Positions 1 through 7,687 of a stretch of DNA of 64,000 bases are shown in pieces (the first letter of the stretch is position 1; each line of letters begins with the position of its first letter). The position numbers and the translations under genes are program-made. Under the pieces are notes generated by a model. The model was not told where the DNA came from, did no database searches, and saw only the letters and a program-made list of their open reading frames with translations. This stretch comes from Paludibacter propionicigenes WB4. GTDB lineage: Bacteria > Bacteroidota > Bacteroidia > Bacteroidales > Paludibacteraceae. The stretch spans positions 1,798,001 to 1,862,000 of the forward strand of contig NC_014734.1 in the NCBI RefSeq assembly GCF_000183135.1, written 5' to 3'.

Positions 1-129
1 CAACAAGATAAGCCACCAAAAGTTACCAACCCAAACAATGAATAAAATGTAAATTAAGCTCCAAACGCTGCATTTAATCCATTGTTTCAGCGGTTGTTGA
101 AAACGCGATGTTTGTTTGTCTGCACTCAT
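1..129 (-). CDS. lepB: Signal peptidase I (LepB), N-terminal part only
   Basis: The first 43 codons of a minus-strand gene, cut by the window edge. The translation starts MSADKQTSRFQQPLKQWIKC and runs into a hydrophobic Trp-rich membrane segment, as at the N-terminus of Bacteroidetes type I signal peptidases; no catalytic motif lies inside the window. It begins 26 bases after dapB ends, and dapB-lepB adjacency is common in Bacteroidales, which is the main reason for the name. It would be the housekeeping leader peptidase; a second, unlinked signal peptidase I gene lies near 57.2-58.1 kb. Confidence 0.6.
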   Translation of the reverse strand, partial: MSADKQTSRFQQPLKQWIKCSVWSLIYILFIVWVGNFWWLILL

Positions 130-155
130 TTTCTTTGAGATTTTAAATTTATAGA

Positions 156-872
156 TTAAAATTTCAGCATGTCACCCATACCAAGTAATCCTTTTTTGCC
201 GGCTGTAAATTCAGCGGCAACTACAGCCCCTAACGCAAATCCTTCTCTGCTCTTAGCATCGTGGGTTATCTCTATTGAATCAACCTCCGACTCATAGCGA
301 ATTGTATGAATGCCCGGAACCTGTCCTTCACGAATTGATTTAATAGCCATTTCTTCCGGTTTGGTTTCCGTTTCTTTTACCCAACCGGTTTTTCTGTTCA
401 GATTCTCTAAAATACCATCGGCCAGTGTAATAGCAGTTCCACTAGGCGCATCAAGCTTTTGAGTGTGATGTACTTCAGTCATTTCTACATTATAATTCGG
501 GAACTGATTCATTATAGCTGCAAGATATTTATTCACCGCCATAAAAATATTCACCCCTAAGCTAAAGTTTGAAGACCAAAACAAAGTCTTCCCTGTTTCG
601 TCAATTTCTTTTTTAAGTGCAGGCAATTCGTCCGTCCAACCTGTAGTGCCCGACACCACCGCAACACCTGCTGCAAAAGCTCTGCGATAATTGCTTAAAG
701 CCACTTTTGGCACTGTGAATTCAATGGCAACATCGGCACTTTTAAATGCATCCGATTCAAAATCATCCAAATTATCAATATCTATGACCGACACTATCTC
801 GTGCCCACGTTCCAATGCAATTCGCTCGATGGTTTTACCCATCTTTCCATATCCAATTAATGCTATTTTCAT
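156..872 (-). CDS. dapB: 4-hydroxy-tetrahydrodipicolinate reductase (DapB)
   Basis: NAD(P)H-dependent reductase of the diaminopimelate/lysine pathway, cytoplasmic. The N-terminal Rossmann motif GYGKMG (residues 7-12) binds the nucleotide. The dimerisation/catalytic region carries EVHHTQKLDAPSGTA, with the His pair at 135-136 and Lys139 of the DapB signature. At about 239 residues it is near the usual family length. ATG at 872 is preferred over a TTG one codon upstream. It sits between a CoA-binding protein gene and lepB on the same strand, so an aroB-to-lepB transcription unit is likely. Confidence 0.95.
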   Translation of the reverse strand: MKIALIGYGKMGKTIERIALERGHEIVSVIDIDNLDDFESDAFKSADVAIEFTVPKVALSNYRRAFAAGVAVVSGTTGWTDELPALKKEIDETGKTLFWSSNFSLGVNIFMAVNKYLAAIMNQFPNYNVEMTEVHHTQKLDAPSGTAITLADGILENLNRKTGWVKETETKPEEMAIKSIREGQVPGIHTIRYESEVDSIEITHDAKSREGFALGAVVAAEFTAGKKGLLGMGDMLKF

Positions 873-955
873 CAAATTATTAGTTTCTGAAGCCTCGTCC
901 TACCATTGAGGTAGACTCAGCAAACAAGCTTTTGTTTTATTCTATTCGCCGGTTT

Positions 956-1315
956 TTAGTATTGCCCTGTTTTAAGCATCACCAATGTACAAGCTTCTTC
1001 TACATGTATATCATTCTGAATCAGTAATTCTTCGAATTCAGGATTTTCTGTTCCGGGATTAAAAATAACTCGTCTCGGATTCAAAGAAACTACATACTTG
1101 TAATACTCCGGCTGAAATTTGTCAGAAATATACAAGGTTACGGTATCAATATCTTCAAAATCCTTTTTCTGAGTTTCTATCTTTTTACCAAAAATCACAT
1201 CCGGTTTCCTGCCTATTAACTCAATTTCATGTCCGTAAGCCAGTAGTTCCTGAGCAGCAAGGTATGAATATCGCCCGGTATCGCTACTAGCTCCAATGAT
1301 CAAAGTTTTACCCAT
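956..1315 (-). CDS. Small CoA-binding-domain (Rossmann) protein
   Basis: A 119-residue protein resembling the YccU/CoA_binding_2 family: start MGKTLIIGASSDTGRYSY with a dinucleotide-like glycine loop, the motif ELIGRKP near residue 35, and NPRRVIFNPGTENPE near residue 80. Family members are cytoplasmic; their biochemical role is poorly defined. It lies 28 bases after aroB and 83 before dapB on the same strand, so it is probably co-transcribed. Nothing in the sequence shows which ligand is bound. Confidence 0.8.
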   Translation of the reverse strand: MGKTLIIGASSDTGRYSYLAAQELLAYGHEIELIGRKPDVIFGKKIETQKKDFEDIDTVTLYISDKFQPEYYKYVVSLNPRRVIFNPGTENPEFEELLIQNDIHVEEACTLVMLKTGQY

Positions 1316-1343
1316 ATCTATTTATTGTAATTCTAATCAGAGT

Positions 1344-2396
1344 TTATCCCTCTCTAAAAAAATCAAAACACTCAAATATTTCGTCCTTTGTGGCTGTCTG
1401 ATTGATTCGAATTTCACCAATATCAGCCAGCAGTGTAAAATTAATCTCTTTCGAATCGTTCTTTTTGTCGTGCGTCATCAGTTCAAAAAGCGATTCGTAG
1501 TCATTGCAACTGAATTCAAAAGTTCCATAATACTCTTTCATCAAATACTTCAGTCGAAGCAAATCCTCTTTGGGAAAATTCAGCTTGATAAAAGATAAAT
1601 AGAGTTCGCAAAGCAAGCCCCACATGATGGCATACCCGTGTAAAGCGGGTCTTTGCACCTTATACGACCAACTCTCAAAAGCATGACCAAATGTATGACC
1701 CAGATTTAATGCTTTTCGGATATTAGCCTCGTAAGGATCTTGCTCTACCACACGTTCTTTTATCCGTATGCTTCTATCCAGCAAGACCTTTAATTCGCTG
1801 AAATCAATTTTATCTAAATCATATTTCAATACATTATCCCATTCGGCACGTGTATCTATCAAAGCATGCTTCACCATTTCGGCATAGCCCGAACGCAGAT
1901 TAGCATCGTCCAATGTCCTGAAAAAATCAATATTAATCAAAACAGTTTCGGCCGGAGCAAACACGCCAATTTCATTTTTCAATCCCTGAAAATTAATTCC
2001 GGTTTTTCCACCTGTTGCTGCATCAACGGCTCCCAGCAAGGTTGTTGAAACATTGATATAGCGCATTCCGCGCTTAAAAGTCGATGCTACAAATCCACCT
2101 ATATCGGAAATTACACCTCCACCCAAATTTATAATCAGCGATTTTCGAGTAGCCCCGTTTTCGCTTAGGAACTTCCAAACAGCTACAGCTGAGTCGATAT
2201 TTTTATTTTCATCACCACTAGGTATCGTTATTATATGACAATCTTTCAACTTAGTAGAATCCAGCACTAAAGGCAAACAAAATTTACGAGTATTGTCATC
2301 TGTCAGCACAAAAATACTGTCTGCACTTTGGACACCAATGGCTTGATCCAACTCCTGAATAAAATCCTCGCATATCTTTGTTATCGAATGACTCAT
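1344..2396 (-). CDS. aroB: 3-dehydroquinate synthase (AroB)
   Basis: Converts DAHP to 3-dehydroquinate, the second step of the shikimate pathway; cytoplasmic, NAD+ and metal dependent. Diagnostic motifs are INLGGGVISDIGGFVASTFK, the following TTLLGAVDAATGGKTGIN, a metal-binding SGYAEMVKHALI, and GHTFGHAFE. Length (350 residues) is normal for the family. The reading frame extends upstream to a GTG at 2414, but a TATCTTTG -7 element occupies 2416-2423, so the transcript should start close to the ATG at 2396, which is the start chosen. First gene of the minus-strand aroB/CoA-binding/dapB/lepB group. Confidence 0.95.
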   Translation of the reverse strand: MSHSITKICEDFIQELDQAIGVQSADSIFVLTDDNTRKFCLPLVLDSTKLKDCHIITIPSGDENKNIDSAVAVWKFLSENGATRKSLIINLGGGVISDIGGFVASTFKRGMRYINVSTTLLGAVDAATGGKTGINFQGLKNEIGVFAPAETVLINIDFFRTLDDANLRSGYAEMVKHALIDTRAEWDNVLKYDLDKIDFSELKVLLDRSIRIKERVVEQDPYEANIRKALNLGHTFGHAFESWSYKVQRPALHGYAIMWGLLCELYLSFIKLNFPKEDLLRLKYLMKEYYGTFEFSCNDYESLFELMTHDKKNDSKEINFTLLADIGEIRINQTATKDEIFECFDFFREG

Positions 2397-2415
2397 CGTT
2401 TTATTTTTTAGCACA

Positions 2416-2423
2416 CAAAGATA
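2416..2423 (-). promoter_or_regulatory. -7 promoter element of aroB
   Basis: Minus-strand TATCTTTG followed by TG, an exact fit to the Bacteroidetes TAnnTTTG -7 consensus, 20 bases before the aroB ATG. I see no TTTG at the -33 spacing. Confidence 0.5.
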
Positions 2424-2528
2424 CTTTTTTCTTTAAAATTTCCCGTAAAAATCTGTTGGAAACTACAGCTTTTTTTCTTCATTTTCATTTTGAATCATTT
2501 TTATGCTAATAATTCTAAATTTATTTCT

Positions 2529-2554
2529 AATATATGAATACATGTTCATATATT
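2529..2554. promoter_or_regulatory. Palindromic operator upstream of the arsR-like gene
   Basis: A perfect inverted repeat with two 10-base arms, AATATATGAA and TTCATATATT, around the 6-base spacer TACATG. It has the size, AT-richness and ATGAA/TTCAT core of operators bound by ArsR/SmtB-family repressors. It ends 23 bases before the ATG of the adjacent ArsR-type gene, so autoregulation is the simplest reading. A longer reading frame through the palindrome exists, but the operator argues for the later start. Confidence 0.65.
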
Positions 2555-2577
2555 TGCATGAAATTATACAACAGAAT

Positions 2578-2871
2578 ATGAATTTAAATACAGAACACAT
2601 GGATCAGGCTGCCTACATGCTTAAAGCAATTTCTCAGGGCACACGTTTATGCGTTATCTCATTATTGTCGGAAAGCGAGGAATTAACCGTCAGCCAGATG
2701 GTGGAGTTATTAAGCTGCGAACAATCATTGCTATCCCACCACCTTACCGACATGCGGGCCAAAGGAATTTTAAATTGCAGGAGAGATGGTAAGAACTGTT
2801 ATTATTCGCTTAAAAACAAACAAATTGTGCAGATTATTGATTGTATTCAAACTTGCAACTGCCTTAAGTAA
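2578..2871 (+). CDS. ArsR/SmtB-family winged-helix repressor, cysteine rich
   Basis: A 97-residue regulator with the ArsR winged-helix pattern (LKAISQGTRLCVISLL, recognition-helix region CEQSLLSHHLTDMRAKGIL, wing RRDGKNCYYSL). Cysteines lie at 25, 47, 67, 74, 89, 93 and 95, with His54-His55. Cys47 is in the place of the usual ELCVC metal site, and the C-terminus ends CIQTCNCLK. The protein could sense a thiophilic metal or, as in BigR/SqrR relatives, reactive sulfur; the sequence does not decide. ATG at 2578 is chosen because the palindrome at 2529-2554 lies just upstream. It heads a plus-strand run with a DUF6132 protein and a thioredoxin. Confidence 0.85.
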   Translation: MNLNTEHMDQAAYMLKAISQGTRLCVISLLSESEELTVSQMVELLSCEQSLLSHHLTDMRAKGILNCRRDGKNCYYSLKNKQIVQIIDCIQTCNCLK

Positions 2872-2889
2872 AACCAACAACAAAAACAC

Positions 2890-3096
2890 ATGAAACACTT
2901 ACTAAAAAAGCACTTGCTCAAAATCATAGGTTTACTTGCAGGAGGAGCCGGAGGTTTTCTATACTATCACTTTGTGGGTTGTGCCAGTGGTACATGTCCG
3001 ATAACCTCAAATCCGTACATAAGCGTGATCTATGGAGCACTAATGGGCTATTTATTATTTGACATGTTTAGAAAAAAAGAGCCTAAAACAAAATAA
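2890..3096 (+). CDS. DUF6132-type small membrane protein
   Basis: A 68-residue protein with two hydrophobic segments (about 11-30 and 42-60) flanking the motif CASGTCPITSNP (Cys31, Cys36). This motif is characteristic of a Bacteroidetes family of unknown function often seen near thioredoxin and rhodanese-like genes. It begins 18 bases after the ArsR-type gene and is followed by a thioredoxin lipoprotein, so the three probably form one unit. The Cys pair sits between the membrane segments and could be a thiol or persulfide site; that is inference. Confidence 0.75.
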   Translation: MKHLLKKHLLKIIGLLAGGAGGFLYYHFVGCASGTCPITSNPYISVIYGALMGYLLFDMFRKKEPKTK

Positions 3097-3158
3097 AACT
3101 GAAATCGAACAAAAGCATTTTCAGATATCAAAAGTCCACAAATCTAAAAGAAAAAAAT

Positions 3159-3635
3159 ATGAGGAAAATTATTTATGCAAGCCTAATGTCTATGGTTATA
3201 CTCTCGTCTTGCGCACAAACAAACAAAGAAAAGAAAACAGAACAAACGAATCAATCAAAAGAAACAAAAAAAATGGGAACAATTCATCTAACCAAAGCAG
3301 AATTTTTATCTAAAGTGGTCAACTACGAAAAAAATCCAACCGAGTGGAAGTATCTGGGTGACAAGCCGTGCATAATAGACTTTTATGCATCGTGGTGCGG
3401 ACCCTGCAAAACTATCGCCCCAATTCTTGAAGATTTGGCAAAGGAGTATGATGGCCAGATTTATATTTACAAAATAAACACAGAGGAAGAACAAGAACTA
3501 GCAGCAGCTTTCGGCATAAGAAGCATACCTACGATATTATTTTGTCCTATGAAAGGCGCTCCACAGATGGCTCAGGGTGCTCTACCCAAAGAATCATTTA
3601 AGGAAGCTATCACAAAGGTTTTATTGGAAAAATAA
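3159..3635 (+). CDS. Thioredoxin-fold lipoprotein
   Basis: A 158-residue protein. An N-terminal lipoprotein signal ends at SSC (Cys18), a Lys/Thr-rich linker follows, then a thioredoxin domain (about 43-158) with DFYASWCGPCKTIAP; the redox cysteines are 80 and 83. Ile-Pro before the last strand (RSIPTI) is the expected cis-Pro. It should work in the periplasm, anchored to a membrane. It is the last gene of the ArsR/DUF6132/thioredoxin group and the probable effector, reducing or transferring sulfur from a periplasmic substrate. The 62-base gap to the previous gene holds no obvious promoter. Confidence 0.9.
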   Translation: MRKIIYASLMSMVILSSCAQTNKEKKTEQTNQSKETKKMGTIHLTKAEFLSKVVNYEKNPTEWKYLGDKPCIIDFYASWCGPCKTIAPILEDLAKEYDGQIYIYKINTEEEQELAAAFGIRSIPTILFCPMKGAPQMAQGALPKESFKEAITKVLLEK

Positions 3636-3824
3636 TATAACACTAACTCATAATAGACAGTGAATCAATCACCCTTAATGCATCATTCATATTACTTTTT
3701 TAAAAAGCTATTTTTGTTAATAAACACAAATTAGAATTGGAGAATTAAACCTATAAGAATTCCGACAGTCAAATGAGTGTATTTCAAAAAATAAAACGTA
3801 TAATATCACTTAAAAAAAAGTAAC

Positions 3825-4202
3825 ATGAAAAAGTATTTAAAATTAGCGTTAGCTTCCGTATTCTTCTTTAGTATGACAGCTATGGCACAAGGTCCACAAG
3901 GAGGCTTTGGCGGAGGCATGAGACAACAGCCACCAAAAGAAAGAGCAGAAGCAATGGCAAAAGACTTAAGTTTGACTGATGCTGAGAAAGCTAAGGTTCA
4001 GGAAGTTTTTGAAAAAAACGACGAAAAAATGACGAAGTTCAGAACTGAAGTATCTAGAGACAGTCCTGATTTCAGAGAAAAATTTCAAGCTCTCCGTGAC
4101 GCTCAAAATGCAGATTTAATTGCAGTTATTGGAAAAGAAAAATTTGAAACTTACCAAAAACTACAAGCAGAACGTCGTCAGAGAATGATGAACAATAATT
4201 AA
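3825..4202 (+). CDS. Secreted Spy/DUF4890-like protein 1
   Basis: A 125-residue exported protein with a signal peptide (MKKYLKLALASVFFFSMTAM, cleavage after AMA), a Gly/Met-rich stretch, and a charged helical domain (about 45-125) with LSLTDAEKAKVQEVF and RRQRMMNNN. This resembles the LTxxQ helical-hairpin pattern of Spy/CpxP and Bacteroidetes DUF4890 proteins, which are periplasmic chaperones or stress sensors. Two related genes follow on the same strand. The function of this branch is inferred only from that resemblance. Confidence 0.7.
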   Translation: MKKYLKLALASVFFFSMTAMAQGPQGGFGGGMRQQPPKERAEAMAKDLSLTDAEKAKVQEVFEKNDEKMTKFRTEVSRDSPDFREKFQALRDAQNADLIAVIGKEKFETYQKLQAERRQRMMNNN

Positions 4203-4218
4203 ATAGGAGGATTAAGGT

Positions 4219-4467
4219 ATGAAAAAGGTTAGTGTTTTAGTTTTAGTTATTTTATTCACAATAAGTTTATCCGGTGTAGCTCAGAACAGAATGCCTCATC
4301 TAAACTTCCGTGGAGAAAGAAAGGAATTTAAGCATGTTGTTAGATTCATGTTTAATTCTGAAAGAGCCACTAGAATGGCAAAATGGCTTGAGGAGTCTAA
4401 GTATGCAAATGCTCTTTTACAGAAAAATGAAGAGAAAATGCTCCAGGAACTTGATTTAGTGAAATAA
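4219..4467 (+). CDS. Short Spy/DUF4890-like secreted protein 2 (shortened)
   Basis: An 82-residue protein with signal peptide (MKKVSVLVLVILFTISLSGV, cleavage after VAQ) and the same RGERKEF segment as the gene downstream, but the helical domain is cut short after KNEEKMLQELDL. It starts 16 bases after the previous paralogue, with AGGAGG seven bases upstream of its ATG region, an unusually clear Shine-Dalgarno for this genome. A strong terminator follows. It looks like a shortened paralogue that may have lost most of its domain. Confidence 0.55.
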   Translation: MKKVSVLVLVILFTISLSGVAQNRMPHLNFRGERKEFKHVVRFMFNSERATRMAKWLEESKYANALLQKNEEKMLQELDLVK

Positions 4468-4490
4468 ATCAGCCAACTAAAGGCTTGTAC

Positions 4491-4531
4491 AAAAAAGAGG
4501 ATACCCAAGACAATTGAGCATCCTCTTTTTG
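4491..4531 (+). terminator. Rho-independent terminator after the first two Spy-like genes
   Basis: Stem AAAAAGAGGAT (4492-4502) pairs perfectly with ATCCTCTTTTT (4520-4530); the 3' arm ends in the T-run. It lies 24 bases after the 4467 stop. Confidence 0.8.
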
Positions 4532-4657
4532 TGTATATACCTCATTATTAGTTAATTAATCTGAAAAACACACACTGAATTTAAACCGCATTAAAGCTGT
4601 CCAGTCAAAGAAACAAGAATTAGGTACTAGTTCACAATTAATTAAAACATTACAGTT

Positions 4658-5239
4658 ATGAAAAAGTATGCAATGGTAGTTATGACTACAATGTTAATGG
4701 TTGGATTTACAACTATGGCACAAAACCGCCCTCCAGTTAAAAACATGAGAGGTGAGAGAACTGAACTAAAAACACAAAAAAGAGAAATGGCAACTCCTGA
4801 GAAACGAGCAGAGAGACTGGCCAAGGAATTGGAGTTAAACTCAACTCAGACAAGTGATCTTAAAGTGTTTTTTGAAAAGCAAGACGCAAAACGCCATGAA
4901 GAGATGGAAAATCTGAAAAAGCTAAGAGCAGAAATGAAAGCAAAAAAAGAAGCCGAGCGTAAAACAGATGATGCTGCCTTAGCTAAAATACTGGGACCAG
5001 AAAAGTTTCATCAGTTTGAGCTAAAGCGTGCCGAAAGAATTGGTGTCATGAAAGGAAGAATGATGGGAAGAATGCACGCCGGTAATGGACATATCGGTGA
5101 AGGCAGAGACAGATTTCATCGGAGTTTAGCTCCTCAGGGTAACTTTTTAAAGAGAGACTCATTAAGAAGAAATTTTTCTCCAAAAAGTCATCAAAATAAT
5201 AACGACGCCCCGAAACCACAATCGGACGAAAAGAAATAA
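4658..5239 (+). CDS. Secreted Spy/DUF4890-like protein 3
   Basis: A 193-residue protein: signal peptide (MKKYAMVVMTTMLMVGFTTM, then AQ), the RGERTELKTQKREM segment, a helical domain with ERLAKELELNSTQTSDLKVFF and ILGPEKFHQFELKRAERIG, and a basic Met/Gly/His-rich tail (MKGRMMGRMHAGNG). It is the fullest of the three adjacent paralogues. The Met/His-rich tail invites a metal-binding role but nothing shows it. It is separated from the preceding pair by a terminator, so it is probably transcribed on its own. Confidence 0.7.
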   Translation: MKKYAMVVMTTMLMVGFTTMAQNRPPVKNMRGERTELKTQKREMATPEKRAERLAKELELNSTQTSDLKVFFEKQDAKRHEEMENLKKLRAEMKAKKEAERKTDDAALAKILGPEKFHQFELKRAERIGVMKGRMMGRMHAGNGHIGEGRDRFHRSLAPQGNFLKRDSLRRNFSPKSHQNNNDAPKPQSDEKK

Positions 5240-5252
5240 TTGCAGATAAACT

Positions 5253-5294
5253 AATAAACGCCCATAAACTCAGTTGAGTTTTTGGGCGTTTATT
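5253..5294. terminator. Bidirectional terminator between convergent genes
   Basis: Perfect 12-bp stem AATAAACGCCCA (5253-5264) / TGGGCGTTTATT (5283-5294). It lies between the stop of the plus-strand Spy-like gene (5239) and the stop of the minus-strand DAHP synthase gene (5316), so it can serve both. Confidence 0.85.
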
Positions 5295-5315
5295 GTGAAA
5301 ATACGGATGTCACTC

Positions 5316-6374
5316 CTACTTCATTATTTCCTGTTGATGTCTTACCGATTCCTCGTGAATTGCAACTAAAACAGTTTTCATAAACTCACCATCCATACCC
5401 ATTTCGACAGCCTGAGAAATACGATTTTGTAATATTTCATCGTACCGTTGTGCCTGCAAAATAGGCATATTATGCTCCTTTTTATACAACCCAATTTCGT
5501 CAGACACTCTCATTCGTCTAGCCAGCAATTCGAGCAAGCTATTGTCCAATTCATCAATCTGGCGACGCAACGCTGTCAAACTTTCAGTAGATTGACTCAT
5601 ATCACGAATCACCAAAGTGTTCAGTATAAAATCAAGGACATCGGGCGTAACCTGCTGTGCGGCATCGCTCCATGCTTTGTCCGGATGACAATGTGATTCA
5701 ACGATCAAACCATCAAAATTCAAATCCATAGCCTGCTGACATAGTGGCGCTATCAACTCACGCTTTCCACCGATATGACTTGGATCGCAAACTATCGGCA
5801 AGTTAGGCAAACGACGATGTAATTCGATAGGAATATGCCATTGCGGTAAATTGCGGTAAATTTTCTTATCGTAAGTACTAAATCCGCGATGTATAGCCCC
5901 AATACGACGAATACCTGCATTATAAACACGTTCGATAGCTCCAATCCACAAATCCAAATCAGGATTAACGGGATTTTTAATCAATACAGGAATATCTATA
6001 CCTTCCAAAGCATCTGCTATTTCCTGAACAGCAAAAGGATTAGCCGATGTTCGTGCACCGATCCAGAGTATGTCAACATCGTTAGCCAAACACTCGCGCA
6101 CATGCTTAGCAGTGGCAACTTCTACAGCTGTATACATTCCAAGTTCAGATTGTACACGCTTAAGCCATGGCAGACCCTCAGCTCCTATTCCTTCAAAACC
6201 TCCCGGCTTCGTACGCGGTTTCCATATACCGGCACGAAAGATTTTGATACCGCGGGCAGATAATCCACGGGCGGTTTCCATTACTTGTTCTTCTGTTTCG
6301 GCACTACATGGTCCGGCTATAACGAGCGGACGCTTAGCATCTACTCCTGGTAATAAAATTGATTCTAATTCCAT
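5316..6374 (-). CDS. Bifunctional DAHP synthase / chorismate mutase (type II)
   Basis: A 352-residue fusion. Residues 1-255 are a DAHP synthase of the KDO8P-synthase-like class (VIAGPCSAETEEQV, FRAGIWKPRTKPGGFEG, KNPVNPDLDLW, CDPSHIGGKR); it condenses PEP and erythrose 4-phosphate. Residues 265-352 are an AroQ-type chorismate mutase helical domain (LTALRRQIDELDNSLLELLA, then RRMRVSDEIGLYKKEHNMPI). This fusion is typical of Bacteroidetes, where the mutase domain also mediates allosteric inhibition. It is the last gene of the pheA/aminotransferase/DAHP synthase operon and so falls under the attenuator at 8558-8691. A tyrA gene, often next in Bacteroidales, is absent. Confidence 0.93.
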   Translation of the reverse strand: MELESILLPGVDAKRPLVIAGPCSAETEEQVMETARGLSARGIKIFRAGIWKPRTKPGGFEGIGAEGLPWLKRVQSELGMYTAVEVATAKHVRECLANDVDILWIGARTSANPFAVQEIADALEGIDIPVLIKNPVNPDLDLWIGAIERVYNAGIRRIGAIHRGFSTYDKKIYRNLPQWHIPIELHRRLPNLPIVCDPSHIGGKRELIAPLCQQAMDLNFDGLIVESHCHPDKAWSDAAQQVTPDVLDFILNTLVIRDMSQSTESLTALRRQIDELDNSLLELLARRMRVSDEIGLYKKEHNMPILQAQRYDEILQNRISQAVEMGMDGEFMKTVLVAIHEESVRHQQEIMK

Positions 6375-6486
6375 AATTTTTCAGTAAATAGCTATCAGTG
6401 AACATCTATCGATCACAACAACCATTATTTTTATTGTTCTATATTATATTTCTGATTGAATTTTAATTATCCGCAAAGTCATCTGT

Positions 6487-7668
6487 TCATTGTTGACCGG
6501 CAATCGATAACTGCTTAATACGCTCGAGTGCATCGCCCAGCATTTTATCATTAGCACAAAGTGACAAACGCACATATCTGTTTCCTTTATCTCCAAAAAT
6601 GAATCCCGGTGTGATGAACACCTTCGATTCGTACAGCACTTTATCGGCAAGCTCGCCACTGTCTTTATACTTTGCTGGTATTTTCCCCCACAGAAACATT
6701 CCCACCTGTTTGCTATCGAATGTACACCCAAGCGTTTTCAGAATTTCTTCGGCCAACTGCCGACGGTTACTGTAAAGTTCGATATTCATTTTTGTGTGCC
6801 ACTCTTCGGAGTTATTCAAAGCCGCAACGGCTGCCACTTGCATAGGTTTAAATTGCCCGCTGTCAATATTGCTTTTCACTTTCAATACCCACTGCACAAA
6901 CTGTGGGTTTGAAGCCAGCACTCCCATACGCCAACCGGGCATATTGTGCGATTTGCTCATCGAATTCAACTCAATACAAATATCTTTGGCTCCCGGCACC
7001 TGAAGAATACTCAATCTGTTTTCATTCAGAATAAAACTGTAGGGATTATCGTTACAAATAACGATTCCATGCTTCTTACCAAATGCAACTAACTTTTCAA
7101 ATAATTCGGGCGTGGCACTTGCACCCGTAGGCATATTCGGATAATTGACCCACATAAGCTTTACGTTTGACAAGTCCATCTTTTCTAAAGCCTCAAAATC
7201 GGGTTGCCAATTATTATCTTCATCCAAATCATACGTCAACACCTTTGCCTGTACCAGGTTACTTACAGAAGAGTAAGTCGGATAGCCCGGATTAGGCACC
7301 AACACACCATCGCCGGGATTCAAGAAAGCCAATGAAATATGCAGAATACCTTCTTTTGAGCCAATAAGCGGCTGGACTTCATTTGCCGGATTTAATTCTA
7401 CCGAAAACCACTTTTTGTACCACTCGGCAAAGGCATTACGCAATTCGGGAATTCCCACATAAGGTTGATATCCGTGTGCTTTATCATCTGTAGCTGACTG
7501 GCACAAAGCTTCAATTGTTTCAGCAGATGGTGGTAAATCCGGACTACCAATTCCCAAACTAATCACATTCATGCCTTTAGCATTCATTTCGGCAATTTCC
7601 TTCAGTTTGGTTGAGAAATAGTATTCAGTTATTGAACTTAAACGTTCAGCAGGTATAATTGGTTTCAT
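6487..7668 (-). CDS. PLP-dependent class I/II aminotransferase (aromatic/aspartate type)
   Basis: A 393-residue fold-type I aminotransferase: SLGIGSPDLPPS at the N-terminus, LVPNPGYPTYSS, VNYPNMPTGA, CNDNPYS, and the PLP-lysine region ELNSMSKSHNMPGWRMG. Its place between prephenate dehydratase and DAHP synthase/chorismate mutase suggests it transaminates phenylpyruvate and hydroxyphenylpyruvate, though related enzymes make LL-diaminopimelate or aspartate, and specificity cannot be read from the sequence. It starts 19 bases after pheA ends, with 112 bases to the next gene, all on the minus strand. Confidence 0.88.
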   Translation of the reverse strand: MKPIIPAERLSSITEYYFSTKLKEIAEMNAKGMNVISLGIGSPDLPPSAETIEALCQSATDDKAHGYQPYVGIPELRNAFAEWYKKWFSVELNPANEVQPLIGSKEGILHISLAFLNPGDGVLVPNPGYPTYSSVSNLVQAKVLTYDLDEDNNWQPDFEALEKMDLSNVKLMWVNYPNMPTGASATPELFEKLVAFGKKHGIVICNDNPYSFILNENRLSILQVPGAKDICIELNSMSKSHNMPGWRMGVLASNPQFVQWVLKVKSNIDSGQFKPMQVAAVAALNNSEEWHTKMNIELYSNRRQLAEEILKTLGCTFDSKQVGMFLWGKIPAKYKDSGELADKVLYESKVFITPGFIFGDKGNRYVRLSLCANDKMLGDALERIKQLSIAGQQ

Positions 7669-7687
7669 TGTAGTGATAGTTTATTAA

